DNA of 16,435 nucleotides, from assembly GCA_946056455.1 (NCBI GenBank), contig CAMGJS010000005.1, positions 1 through 16,435 of the forward strand, read 5' to 3'. Of this stretch, positions 7,382 to 14,020 are shown piece by piece. The notes beneath the pieces are model-generated. The model was not told where the DNA came from, made no database searches, and saw nothing but the letters and a program-made list of their open reading frames with translations. The stretch comes from an uncultured Clostridia bacterium. GTDB lineage: Bacteria; Bacillota; Clostridia; Oscillospirales; Ruminococcaceae. Made by a program: the position numbers and the translations under genes. Within the stretch, counting starts at the first letter, position 1; each line of letters starts with the position of its first letter.

Positions 7382-7518
7382 TAGCAATGTTATAAAAAAT
7401 ATTCTTTTCTCGTCACCTGACAGTATAAACAGAAAATATTGTCGAAAATTAGAAGTATTTCACAAAATTATTTACATTTTTTGTAATAAAATAGAAAATG
7501 CAACATTTAAAAATCTTC

Positions 7519-7547
7519 TTGCAGACAACCGAAAAATGTGATACAAT
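7519..7547 (+). promoter_or_regulatory. Probable promoter of the 7584-10110 gene run
   Basis: TTGCAG (7519-7524) and TACAAT (7542-7547) are separated by 17 bp, 36 bases before the GTG at 7584. This is divergent from the minus-strand promoter at 7353-7381. Confidence 0.6.
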
Positions 7548-7583
7548 AATATAAATGTTTGAAAAAAGGAGGTCTGGCGCAAG

Positions 7584-8378
7584 GTGAAATTTTTTGAAAG
7601 AAAAAGCAAGTTTTATAAAGAGCTTAAAGCCAGACTGAAGGACAATCATTTTCAGCTCGGGCGGGAAATAGAACCCGATGTCTATGAGGTCATAAACGGT
7701 GCGATGTCGTTTAATTTTGATGTCAAGGCGGCAAAACGCGAATATGAGCAGACAAAGAGCACCGTTTTAATGGATAAGCTGATAAAAAATCTTGAGCTTG
7801 ACTTTGCCGCAAAATACAAGCTTGCGGTTTTTCATAACGCACAAAGATTTCTCCGCGCTATGATTATGCGCGAGGAGGATGTCAACGAAAGCTATATTTA
7901 TAACGATTTTGTCGACAATCTAAAGCAGGTTATTGCTTTTACAACGGACGATAAAAAAGCCTATCCCTTGAACGCGGCTTACCTGAAAAAATGGGGAGTT
8001 CCCAAAGATGTTGTCTTTTCCGTTGCGGATAAGAATATGTGCGACCTTTTCAGAAAATCGGAACTGAGGGTATCCACCATTGCGGGCGAGATAAAAGTAG
8101 TTGAATTTGAGGGGCTGTACGAGGAGCTTTCTGCCTCATTAATGCTTTGCTCGGACTTTAAAAACGCCGTTTCTCAAAAGCTCGGTTCAAGATTTCTTGT
8201 TGTTGCACCCTCGGCTGAAACACTGCTTGCCGTTGAAGATGTAACAAACGATGTTATTGAAATTTTCGGCCCGCTTGTTGTCGAGGAATATAAAAAAGCA
8301 AAGACAAAGCTCTCTACGAATGTTTATCTTTTTTCGCAGACGGGTATTTCTGTAGCGGGAAGATTTCAGTGCGACTGA
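7584..8378 (+). CDS. Uncharacterised cytosolic protein, possibly DUF1444/YtpQ-like
   Basis: A 264-residue protein beginning at a GTG (7584), supported by AAAGGAGG at 7566-7573; no in-frame ATG sits near a better site. There is no signal peptide or membrane helix, so it should be cytosolic. The N-terminus is basic (KFFERKSKFYKELKARLK). A middle segment reads FLRAMIMREEDVNESYIYNDFVDNLKQVIAF. A later segment, SRFLVVAPSAETLLAVEDV, is reminiscent of the 'PSS.hEVl' region of DUF1444 (YtpQ)-type proteins, but this match is from memory of the pattern and is weak. It is the first gene after the divergent promoter, 19 bases before the LRR surface protein, and probably cotranscribed with it. The function is unknown. 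Confidence 0.7.
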   Translation: MKFFERKSKFYKELKARLKDNHFQLGREIEPDVYEVINGAMSFNFDVKAAKREYEQTKSTVLMDKLIKNLELDFAAKYKLAVFHNAQRFLRAMIMREEDVNESYIYNDFVDNLKQVIAFTTDDKKAYPLNAAYLKKWGVPKDVVFSVADKNMCDLFRKSELRVSTIAGEIKVVEFEGLYEELSASLMLCSDFKNAVSQKLGSRFLVVAPSAETLLAVEDVTNDVIEIFGPLVVEEYKKAKTKLSTNVYLFSQTGISVAGRFQCD

Positions 8379-8397
8379 CATAAAGGAGTGTAGCACA

Positions 8398-9381
8398 ATG
8401 AACTATAAAAAGAAAAAAACGATTATGAGAATAATTATGCTGGTAATAGCCGCACTTATGATTGTAGGTATCTCGATAGGCGGACTTGTCAGCGCTTTTG
8501 CCGCAGAGAGCGTTACTGTTGAAAGCTTTGAAAGCGGTAATCTTTACAATGCTTTTTGCGAGGCGAAAGGTGAGACCGACCAGAACAATGTCAAGTCGTT
8601 CATTGTTAAGACGGGCACTTTGTCCTCGGCGGATTTTTCAATGTTTGGCAACCTTTCTTCTTGTGAGATAATCGACCTTTCGGGTGCAGAATTTGAGGGA
8701 GGAAAAATTCCCGATAATTTTATGAGTGGCAGAAGAGTTACCGAATTTTACGCTCCGAAGAATATAACTTCAATAGGAAACAACGCTTTTTCAGGTTGTG
8801 CGGGACTTAAAAAGCTTTCTTTTACCGACAGTCTGAATACCGTGGGAAACCGTGCGTTTGAAAGCTGTACCGCTTTGACAACTGTTGTTTTTCCCGCAAG
8901 TCTTACTTTTGTTGACGAGTGCGCTTTCAGAGGAAGCGGACTTACCGATATTTATTTTTACGGCAACGCTCCGCAGGTAGGGAGCGAGGCTTTTCCGCAG
9001 TCGGCAACTGTCCACATAACAGAAAATGCGTCAGGCTTTGACAGCGATGAGTGGAATAAGTATGCGATTGTAAAGGATGTTGCCGAAAATACTTCCGTTC
9101 AGGATACTCCCGAAGAAACAACGACCTTCGGAGCAACGGCAGAGGAAACCACAACTCCCGAAGAAACCGTGACCGAGGCTGTTTACGGTGCTTTTGCCGA
9201 AAGTGAAAACACTGTGACGGAAAGCAATAAGTCCGACAAGACCGCCGCCGCAGTTTTAATAGTCATCGCCGCCGCTCTTGTAATAGTTGTTGTCGTGGCT
9301 GTTGCCGCAATAGTTGCCGTCAAGTCAAAAAAAACCGAAGAAAACAAATCGGACGATAATACCGAAGAACCAAAGGAATAG
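8398..9381 (+). CDS. BspA-type leucine-rich-repeat surface protein with C-terminal membrane anchor
   Basis: A 327-residue exported protein. A lysine-rich start and hydrophobic segment (MRIIMLVIAALMIVGISIGG) precede a likely signal peptidase site after AFA (residue 36). Residues about 120-207 carry about four LRR_5/BspA-type units with the ITSIGNNAFSGC, LNTVGNRAFESC, LTFVDECAF and APQVGSEAF pattern. A Thr/Glu linker (about 230-280) leads to a strongly hydrophobic helix (283-308) and a charged tail (KSKKTEENKSDD), so the repeats face outside. AAAGGAG at 8382-8388 supports the ATG. BspA-type repeats are widespread in gut bacterial surface proteins and usually mediate binding; no ligand can be told here. 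The next gene begins 4 bases after the stop, which suggests translational coupling. Confidence 0.88.
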   Translation: MNYKKKKTIMRIIMLVIAALMIVGISIGGLVSAFAAESVTVESFESGNLYNAFCEAKGETDQNNVKSFIVKTGTLSSADFSMFGNLSSCEIIDLSGAEFEGGKIPDNFMSGRRVTEFYAPKNITSIGNNAFSGCAGLKKLSFTDSLNTVGNRAFESCTALTTVVFPASLTFVDECAFRGSGLTDIYFYGNAPQVGSEAFPQSATVHITENASGFDSDEWNKYAIVKDVAENTSVQDTPEETTTFGATAEETTTPEETVTEAVYGAFAESENTVTESNKSDKTAAAVLIVIAAALVIVVVVAVAAIVAVKSKKTEENKSDDNTEEPKE

Positions 9382-9384
9382 CCT

Positions 9385-10110
9385 ATGCAGAAGATACTCG
9401 GATATATGCGCAAGGCAATACAGGAATTCGACCTTATCGAAAACGGCGACCGCATTGCCGTCGGTGTTTCGGGAGGAAAGGACAGCCTTGTGATGTTGCA
9501 GGGACTTGTTCTCTTGAAAAGATTTATCGGCATTGATTATGATGTGGTTGCAGTAACGCTCGACCCGGGATTTAACGGAGTGTGGGGCGATTACTCCGAT
9601 GTTGAAAAGCTTTGCGCTGAGCTCGGAATAAAATATGTTCTTAAAAGAACGCAGATAGGCGAGATTGTTTTTGATGTAAGAAAAGAAGAACACCCTTGCT
9701 CTCTTTGCGCAAGAATGAGAAGAGGCGCACTTCACGACGCCGCTATCGAGGAGGGTTGCAACAAGGTTGCTCTCGGACACCATTATAACGACGCTGTTGA
9801 AACATTTATGATGAACCTTTTTATCGAAGGAAGAATAGGTTGCTTTTCACCGAAAAGCTATCTTTCAAATAAAAAGCTATGGCTGATAAGACCGCTTGTT
9901 TTTGCTCCCGAAAAGGAGATAAAAAGGGTCGCAAGAAAAACAGAGCTTAATGTAGTGAAGTCAAAATGCCCTGTTGACGGACATACAAAAAGAGAAGAAA
10001 TGAAAATGTTCTTAGCCGAGAGAGAAAAGCTTGACCACGGCTTTACCGACAGGATTTTCGGAGCTATGAGAAGGGCAGGTATCGACGGCTGGGGTTTTAA
10101 AGAAAAATAA
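9385..10110 (+). CDS. ttcA: TtcA-like PP-loop tRNA thiolation protein
   Basis: A 241-residue PP-loop ATPase of the TtcA/TilS superfamily. TtcA uses ATP and an iron-sulfur cluster to make 2-thiocytidine at position 32 of some tRNAs. Visible features are the PP-loop SGGKDS (29-34), the cysteine pair Cys105/Cys108 in HPCSLCARMRRG, GHHYNDAVETF (131-141), and a third cysteine, Cys195, in VKSKCPVDGH, matching the three-cysteine cluster site of TtcA. The length is shorter than enterobacterial TtcA, and the C-terminus ends soon after the third cysteine. The start is 4 bases after the upstream stop, with AAAGGA inside the end of the LRR gene. A different PP-loop subfamily with another substrate cannot be excluded. 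Pairing with a surface LRR gene seems accidental rather than functional. Confidence 0.8.
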   Translation: MQKILGYMRKAIQEFDLIENGDRIAVGVSGGKDSLVMLQGLVLLKRFIGIDYDVVAVTLDPGFNGVWGDYSDVEKLCAELGIKYVLKRTQIGEIVFDVRKEEHPCSLCARMRRGALHDAAIEEGCNKVALGHHYNDAVETFMMNLFIEGRIGCFSPKSYLSNKKLWLIRPLVFAPEKEIKRVARKTELNVVKSKCPVDGHTKREEMKMFLAEREKLDHGFTDRIFGAMRRAGIDGWGFKEK

Positions 10111-10126
10111 CGGCTGATATGCCGTT
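10109..10126 (+). other. Short hairpin between ttcA and the tRNA gene
   Basis: AACGGC (10109-10114) pairs with GCCGTT (10121-10126) around TGATAT, overlapping the ttcA stop codon and ending 4 bases before the tRNA. There is no T tract, so it is not a terminator. It could mark a processing point if the tRNA is cut from the operon transcript. Confidence 0.35.
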
Positions 10127-10129
10127 TAT

Positions 10130-10214
10130 GCGCCTGTGGTGAAATTGGCAGACACGATAGATTTAGGTTCTATTGCCGAGAGGTGTGCAGGTTCAAGTCC
10201 TGTCAGGCGCACCA
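10130..10214 (+). tRNA. tRNA-Leu (anticodon UAG)
   Basis: The acceptor arms GCGCCTG (10130-10136) and CAGGCGC (10204-10210) pair perfectly, followed by A and an encoded CCA. The anticodon stem ATAGA/TCTAT encloses TTTAGGT, giving TAG at 10164-10166, which reads CUN leucine codons. The T arm GCAGG-TTCAAGT-CCTGT and a long variable arm (TGCCGAGAGGTG) fit a class II tRNA-Leu. It is not clear whether it has its own promoter or is processed from the upstream operon. Confidence 0.97.
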
Positions 10215-10227
10215 GACATTATATAAT
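10200..10227 (+). promoter_or_regulatory. Possible kinase promoter overlapping the tRNA 3' end
   Basis: A consensus TATAAT at 10222-10227 follows CTGTCA (10200-10205) with a 16-bp spacer. That -35 lies inside the T-arm and acceptor part of tRNA-Leu. It would give a leader of about 17 bases containing the kinase ribosome site. The -35 match is only 4 of 6. Confidence 0.4.
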
Positions 10228-10250
10228 CTTATGTTGGGGAGGGAGAACCT

Positions 10251-12581
10251 ATGCAGGCGGAAGCTCTTGAACCGGGAATGTATATTATCGACAAGGACCA
10301 TCATATAATCTATTTCAACGAAACCGCAAAGGAATTATATCCGGAGCTTACAAAGGGTGGTCTTTGCCATAAAATACTCGGGAAGCAGGATTATCCGTGC
10401 CCCAACTGTCCGATAAATTCAAAATCAGGCAGACAGAGCAGCTTTTTTAACAGCAAAAGGAACGAGTATATTTCGGCAAACGCAGCAAAGCTTAATCTCC
10501 CCGACTACGGAGAATGTTACAGCGTTCAGTTCCGCGTTAAAGAACTTCGTTCAGACCGCTTGGACAAATTTGTCACGGACAATAATTCCATTGCTGCTCG
10601 GTTTGTTGAAAAATCGGGAAACGCAGGAGTTATCGGAGGATACTGCGAGGATGGTTTTCCTCTTTTTTATGCGAATGAAAAAATTGCGTCAATGCTCGGA
10701 TACGACAGTGTTGAAGAACTTGCAGAGGGTATTGACGGCAAGGTCGTAAACACCATTTATCACGAGGACTACGACAGAGTTGTTGAAGAACTCGGAAATG
10801 AATACTACCCCGGAATGACCTATGAGGTCACATATCGTATGCCGAGAAAGGACGGTTCGCGGTTCTGGACTGTCGATACAGGCGAGGTAATAGAGACAGA
10901 GGACGGCAGACTTGCGATTATCAGCGTATGCAGTGATATGACAAGTTTTATCGAACGACACGCAGAGCTTGAAGAAAAAAATCAGGCGCTTATGAACAAT
11001 AATATGTGGTCCGACGCAATGCTCAACAATATGCCCGGTGGGTATCATCGCTGTTCTGCGGAGGAGGGCTTTCCTTTTCTGTATATAAGCGACCGTTTTC
11101 TTGAAATGCTCGGCTGGACAAAGGAAGAGATAGAGTCCGAATTTGACAATAAATTTATGAATCTTATCCATCCCGATGATTACAAAACCGCTCTGAATTA
11201 CGGCGCCGCCTGCATAAACCACGACCGTGACGGCTCACGAATATACAGATTAAAGGGAAAGAACGGTTACAGATGGGTTATTGACGCAACGATATTTGTC
11301 GACGCCGGCAGTGAGTCCTTTTTTCAGGGAACACTATCGGATATAACGGAATTTGTTGAAACTGAGGCAAAACAACAGAGGGAACTCGAACTTGCAATAA
11401 AGAAATCCGAGGCGGCAAACCGCGCAAAGAGTGCATTTCTCTTTAATATGTCGCACGATATACGGACACCGATGAATGCGATAATGGGCTTTTCATCTAT
11501 GGCGGAAAAATATATCGACAATCCCGAAAAGGCGCTTGAATGTATCGGAAAGCTGAATGTTGCGGGGGAGCATCTTCTGCGCCTTATAAATGATGTTCTC
11601 GATATGGCGAGGATTGAAAGCGGAAAGACGGAGCTTGACATAAAGGCTCATCATATTCCTTCTGTTATGCAGAATGTTATGCCTGTATTTTTGACGGAAA
11701 TCAACAGGAAAAACATTGATTTTTCCGTTGAATGTGATATAGATGACGAAATCGCATTTTTCGACCTGCTGAGAATAAATCAGATAGAACTCAATCTCAT
11801 CAGCAATGCGATAAAATATACAAACAACGGCGGAAAAATAACATATTCAGTAAGGCAGACAGCATCAGAGAACGGTTACGCTACCTATACTGGAACGGTA
11901 AAGGATAACGGAATAGGCATAGGAAAAGAATTCTGCGAGCATATTTTCGACGCGTTTGAACGCGAACACAGCAGTACCATTGACGGAATTGAAGGAACGG
12001 GACTCGGACTTGCGATAACCAAGCGCCTTCTTGACCGTATGGGAGGAATGATTATTTGCAGAAGCGAACAGGGCAAGGGTTCGGAATTTACATATACTCT
12101 TACTCTTAAAATCGGAACAGAGGAAGACCTGAACCGTGATATTCCGCTGTCGGACGATAAAATAGATTTTTCCGGCAAGAGAGCTCTTCTTGTTGAGGAC
12201 AATGCACTCAACCGCGAAATAGTTGCCGAGCTTCTCAGCTCCAACGGATTTTTGCTTGAAGAGGCTGAAAACGGCGCTCTGGCAGTTGATATGGTAAGAA
12301 ATTCGTCAAAGGGATACTATGATATTATTCTGATGGATATACAGATGCCCGTTATGGACGGATACGAGGCAACGAGGAGAATACGCGCACTCGGAGAAAA
12401 TGGTGTTGCGGATATTCCGATTGTGGCGATGACCGCAAATGCCTTTGAAGAAGATAAGCGCGCCGCGCTTGACGCGGGTATGAACGCTCATATCGCAAAA
12501 CCTTTCAAAACCGAGGAGCTTATTTCCTGTCTTGGCAGAATTCTTTGTCAGAAGGACGAAAAGGTTCCGCTGACGCTGTAA
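10251..12581 (+). CDS. Soluble hybrid histidine kinase with three PAS-like regions and receiver
   Basis: A 776-residue hybrid sensor kinase without membrane helices, so it should sense a cytosolic signal. Order: PAS-like region 1 (about 3-98) with a cysteine set Cys39, Cys50, Cys53 (GLCHKIL...PCPNCP) and Cys89; PAS 2 (about 128-232); PAS 3 (about 256-368); a short coiled coil; HisKA with phospho-acceptor His402 in NMSHDIRTPMNAIMGF; HATPase with the N box around Asn519, DNGIG (552-556) and GTGLGL (582-587); and a receiver from 643 with VED (648-650), phospho-acceptor Asp696 in LMDIQMPVMDG and Lys750 in IAKPF. GGGGAGGGAG before the ATG at 10251 supports the start, which leaves a complete first PAS. 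No separate regulator gene is adjacent, so the output partner is not seen. It ends where the 11-bp repeat array of the next promoter begins. Confidence 0.95.
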   Translation: MQAEALEPGMYIIDKDHHIIYFNETAKELYPELTKGGLCHKILGKQDYPCPNCPINSKSGRQSSFFNSKRNEYISANAAKLNLPDYGECYSVQFRVKELRSDRLDKFVTDNNSIAARFVEKSGNAGVIGGYCEDGFPLFYANEKIASMLGYDSVEELAEGIDGKVVNTIYHEDYDRVVEELGNEYYPGMTYEVTYRMPRKDGSRFWTVDTGEVIETEDGRLAIISVCSDMTSFIERHAELEEKNQALMNNNMWSDAMLNNMPGGYHRCSAEEGFPFLYISDRFLEMLGWTKEEIESEFDNKFMNLIHPDDYKTALNYGAACINHDRDGSRIYRLKGKNGYRWVIDATIFVDAGSESFFQGTLSDITEFVETEAKQQRELELAIKKSEAANRAKSAFLFNMSHDIRTPMNAIMGFSSMAEKYIDNPEKALECIGKLNVAGEHLLRLINDVLDMARIESGKTELDIKAHHIPSVMQNVMPVFLTEINRKNIDFSVECDIDDEIAFFDLLRINQIELNLISNAIKYTNNGGKITYSVRQTASENGYATYTGTVKDNGIGIGKEFCEHIFDAFEREHSSTIDGIEGTGLGLAITKRLLDRMGGMIICRSEQGKGSEFTYTLTLKIGTEEDLNRDIPLSDDKIDFSGKRALLVEDNALNREIVAELLSSNGFLLEEAENGALAVDMVRNSSKGYYDIILMDIQMPVMDGYEATRRIRALGENGVADIPIVAMTANAFEEDKRAALDAGMNAHIAKPFKTEELISCLGRILCQKDEKVPLTL

Positions 12582-12626
12582 CCAAACTGTAAATAAATTG
12601 TAACTGCTTTGTAATTGTATTGACAG
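12576..12626 (+). promoter_or_regulatory. Five direct repeats at 11-bp period: PhoB/PhoP-box-like operator
   Basis: Hexamers CTGTAA (12576), CTGTAA (12587), TTGTAA (12598), TTGTAA (12609) and TTGACA (12620) start exactly 11 bases apart. The last hexamer ends 12 bases before a consensus TATAAT at 12638. Direct hexamer repeats at 11-bp period placed over the -35 are the hallmark of OmpR/PhoB-type regulator sites; in E. coli pho promoters, CTGTCA/TTGTCA repeats stand at the same period and nearly the same distance from the -10. The first copy overlaps the kinase stop codon (CTG TAA), so its presence could be partly coincidental. The identity of the regulator is inference. Confidence 0.65.
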
Positions 12627-12643
12627 TACCGCTATGCTATAAT
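12615..12643 (+). promoter_or_regulatory. Promoter of the tandem-domain lipoprotein gene
   Basis: TATAAT (12638-12643) with TTGTAT (12615-12620) at 17 bp is a possible unaided promoter. TTGACA at 12620-12625 has only a 12-bp spacer and fits better as the last unit of the operator array, which suggests an activator-dependent promoter. The ATG follows 30 bases later with AAGGGGG at 12660-12666. Confidence 0.7.
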
Positions 12644-12672
12644 TTAATCATAAAGTCGTAAGGGGGATTTTT

Positions 12673-13854
12673 ATGAAAAAAATTGTAGCGGCGGTACTTG
12701 TATTTTCACTTCTTCTTGCAGGTTGCAATATTAACGGGGCGGACGCTCCTGCCGAAACCACAAATGAAACAACGGAAACCACGACCGTTCCCGAAACAAC
12801 GGCTCAGACAGAGCAGGTGACGGAAAGAACGGTAGAAAAGCTTGAATTTCCCGATATAAGAAATCTTAAATGGGGAATGTCGGTGGAAGAAGTCAAGGCG
12901 CACGAAGAAGGCGAGCCTTTCAAAGAAACGGTCGAAGATTCAGGCTTTTCGGAGCAGATTCAGACGCTTATTACATACCGCAATGTAGAGATAGACGGAT
13001 ATATCGCAAAGATGGTGCTTTGTGTGACCGATGGTATAGGTCTTGACGGGGTGAACTATCATATCCCCGGGGATAAATATGATGAAATCTATAAGAAAAC
13101 AATATCCATTTACGGCAAACCGCAGTGCGATTTTGACGAGCCGTACCCCTGCGCCACATGGATTATTCCCGAAAAGGGATACAAGATTTTTCTTTTGAGC
13201 CTTAATGCAAAAACCACGACGCAGTACAGCTTTTATCCTTTGACCGATGACGAAAAGCAGATGGGGATAAATAGCGAGCCTGCTCCCGAGGAAACAACGA
13301 CCGAGCAGAAAACAGACTGGGACGCTGTAAAACCCGATGTGAGAAATGTCTGCTGGGGAATGACTGTTGACGAAGTTAAGGAAAGGGAAACCGAGACGCT
13401 TTCATACGAATATGAAAAAAGACTGCTTGTTTATGCAAATGTTACGATTATGGGTAAGAAATCTGATTTGATATATTATTTCAACGATGATGGAAAGCTT
13501 TTTCAGATTGTCTATTCCATTGATGAAACGGGTTGTGACGAAAACAGCATTATGGAAAGCTATTATTTCGTGAACGGTGTTTTCATCGACATTTATGGTC
13601 AGCCGAATGAAGTATGGCGTTTTTCGGACAAAGACGCAGACAAGACCGAAGCCGAAAAAAATCCGGGAGCGTGGGTTCTTTCGGGCAGACTTGCGATTAC
13701 TTCGGGCTGGAATATAGATGAAAGGACCTTTACGGGACACTGGATAGCAAAAGATAAAAACGCTATAAGCCATATTGTGTCATACGGTTCTTCAAAATAT
13801 TTTGACGAACTAAATCAGGCGCAGAATGAACAACAACAGCAGACAAAAGCATAA
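12673..13854 (+). CDS. Lipoprotein with two tandem WGM(S/T)V(E/D)EVK domains
   Basis: A 393-residue exported lipoprotein. It has a lysine start, hydrophobic core and lipobox LLAGC with Cys18 as the lipid-bearing residue. A Thr/Glu linker (about 28-56) is followed by two homologous domains. Domain 1 (about 58-190) begins FPDIRNLKWGMSVEEVKAHE; domain 2 (about 219-372) begins KPDVRNVCWGMTVDEVKERE. Each continues with a TYRNV/VYANV strand and an IYGKP/IYGQP segment near its end. A second Thr/Glu linker (206-213) joins them, and the tail is Gln-rich. The repeat shows internal duplication of an otherwise unrecognised domain; nothing catalytic is apparent. It should sit on the outer face of the cell membrane, perhaps binding a ligand. 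Its promoter has a Pho-box-like array and an intrinsic terminator closes it, so it is a single-gene unit. Confidence 0.88.
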   Translation: MKKIVAAVLVFSLLLAGCNINGADAPAETTNETTETTTVPETTAQTEQVTERTVEKLEFPDIRNLKWGMSVEEVKAHEEGEPFKETVEDSGFSEQIQTLITYRNVEIDGYIAKMVLCVTDGIGLDGVNYHIPGDKYDEIYKKTISIYGKPQCDFDEPYPCATWIIPEKGYKIFLLSLNAKTTTQYSFYPLTDDEKQMGINSEPAPEETTTEQKTDWDAVKPDVRNVCWGMTVDEVKERETETLSYEYEKRLLVYANVTIMGKKSDLIYYFNDDGKLFQIVYSIDETGCDENSIMESYYFVNGVFIDIYGQPNEVWRFSDKDADKTEAEKNPGAWVLSGRLAITSGWNIDERTFTGHWIAKDKNAISHIVSYGSSKYFDELNQAQNEQQQQTKA

Positions 13855-13862
13855 ATAAAACT

Positions 13863-13895
13863 GAGGTATCGGAAATTTCATCCGATACCTCTTTT
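13863..13895 (+). terminator. Intrinsic terminator after the lipoprotein gene
   Basis: GAGGTATCGGA (13863-13873) and TCCGATACCTC (13881-13891) pair perfectly over 11 bp around a 7-base loop, followed by TTTTATATA. It starts 8 bases after the stop codon. Confidence 0.9.
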
Positions 13896-13952
13896 ATATA
13901 CTTAATGTATGAAAAATATAAATTATACAATTTGTATATTATCGTCTGGTAT

Positions 13953-13981
13953 TTGACATTTGCGGAAAAATACGGTAAAAT
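13953..13981 (+). promoter_or_regulatory. Promoter of the sensor-deoC-deoB run
   Basis: Consensus TTGACA (13953-13958) and TAAAAT (13976-13981) are separated by 17 bp, 39 bases before the ATG at 14021. The sequence upstream back to the terminator is AT-rich; no clear operator palindrome for a DeoR-type repressor is evident. Confidence 0.8.
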
Positions 13982-14020
13982 TATGCATATATATGCTATT
14001 GTGAAAAGAGGTGCCGCAAA

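Noticed and set aside
7292..7387. 32-residue N-terminal extension of the degenerate SNase protein with hydrophobic character
   Set aside because: It has no ribosome site, overlaps the predicted promoter, and the ATG at 7291 has an ideal AGGAGGAA.
7472..7486. Inverted repeat TTACA-N5-TGTAA in the divergent intergenic region
   Set aside because: The half-sites are only 5 bp in very AT-rich sequence and are far enough from both promoters that chance is likely.
7292..7583. Possible riboswitch or small RNA in the divergent intergenic region
   Set aside because: Apart from two promoters the region is AT-rich with no conserved-looking stem set.
12620..12643. TTGACA ... TATAAT as an ordinary sigma-A promoter
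   Set aside because: The spacer is only 12 bp, too short for normal recognition; TTGACA fits better as the fifth unit of the 11-bp repeat array.
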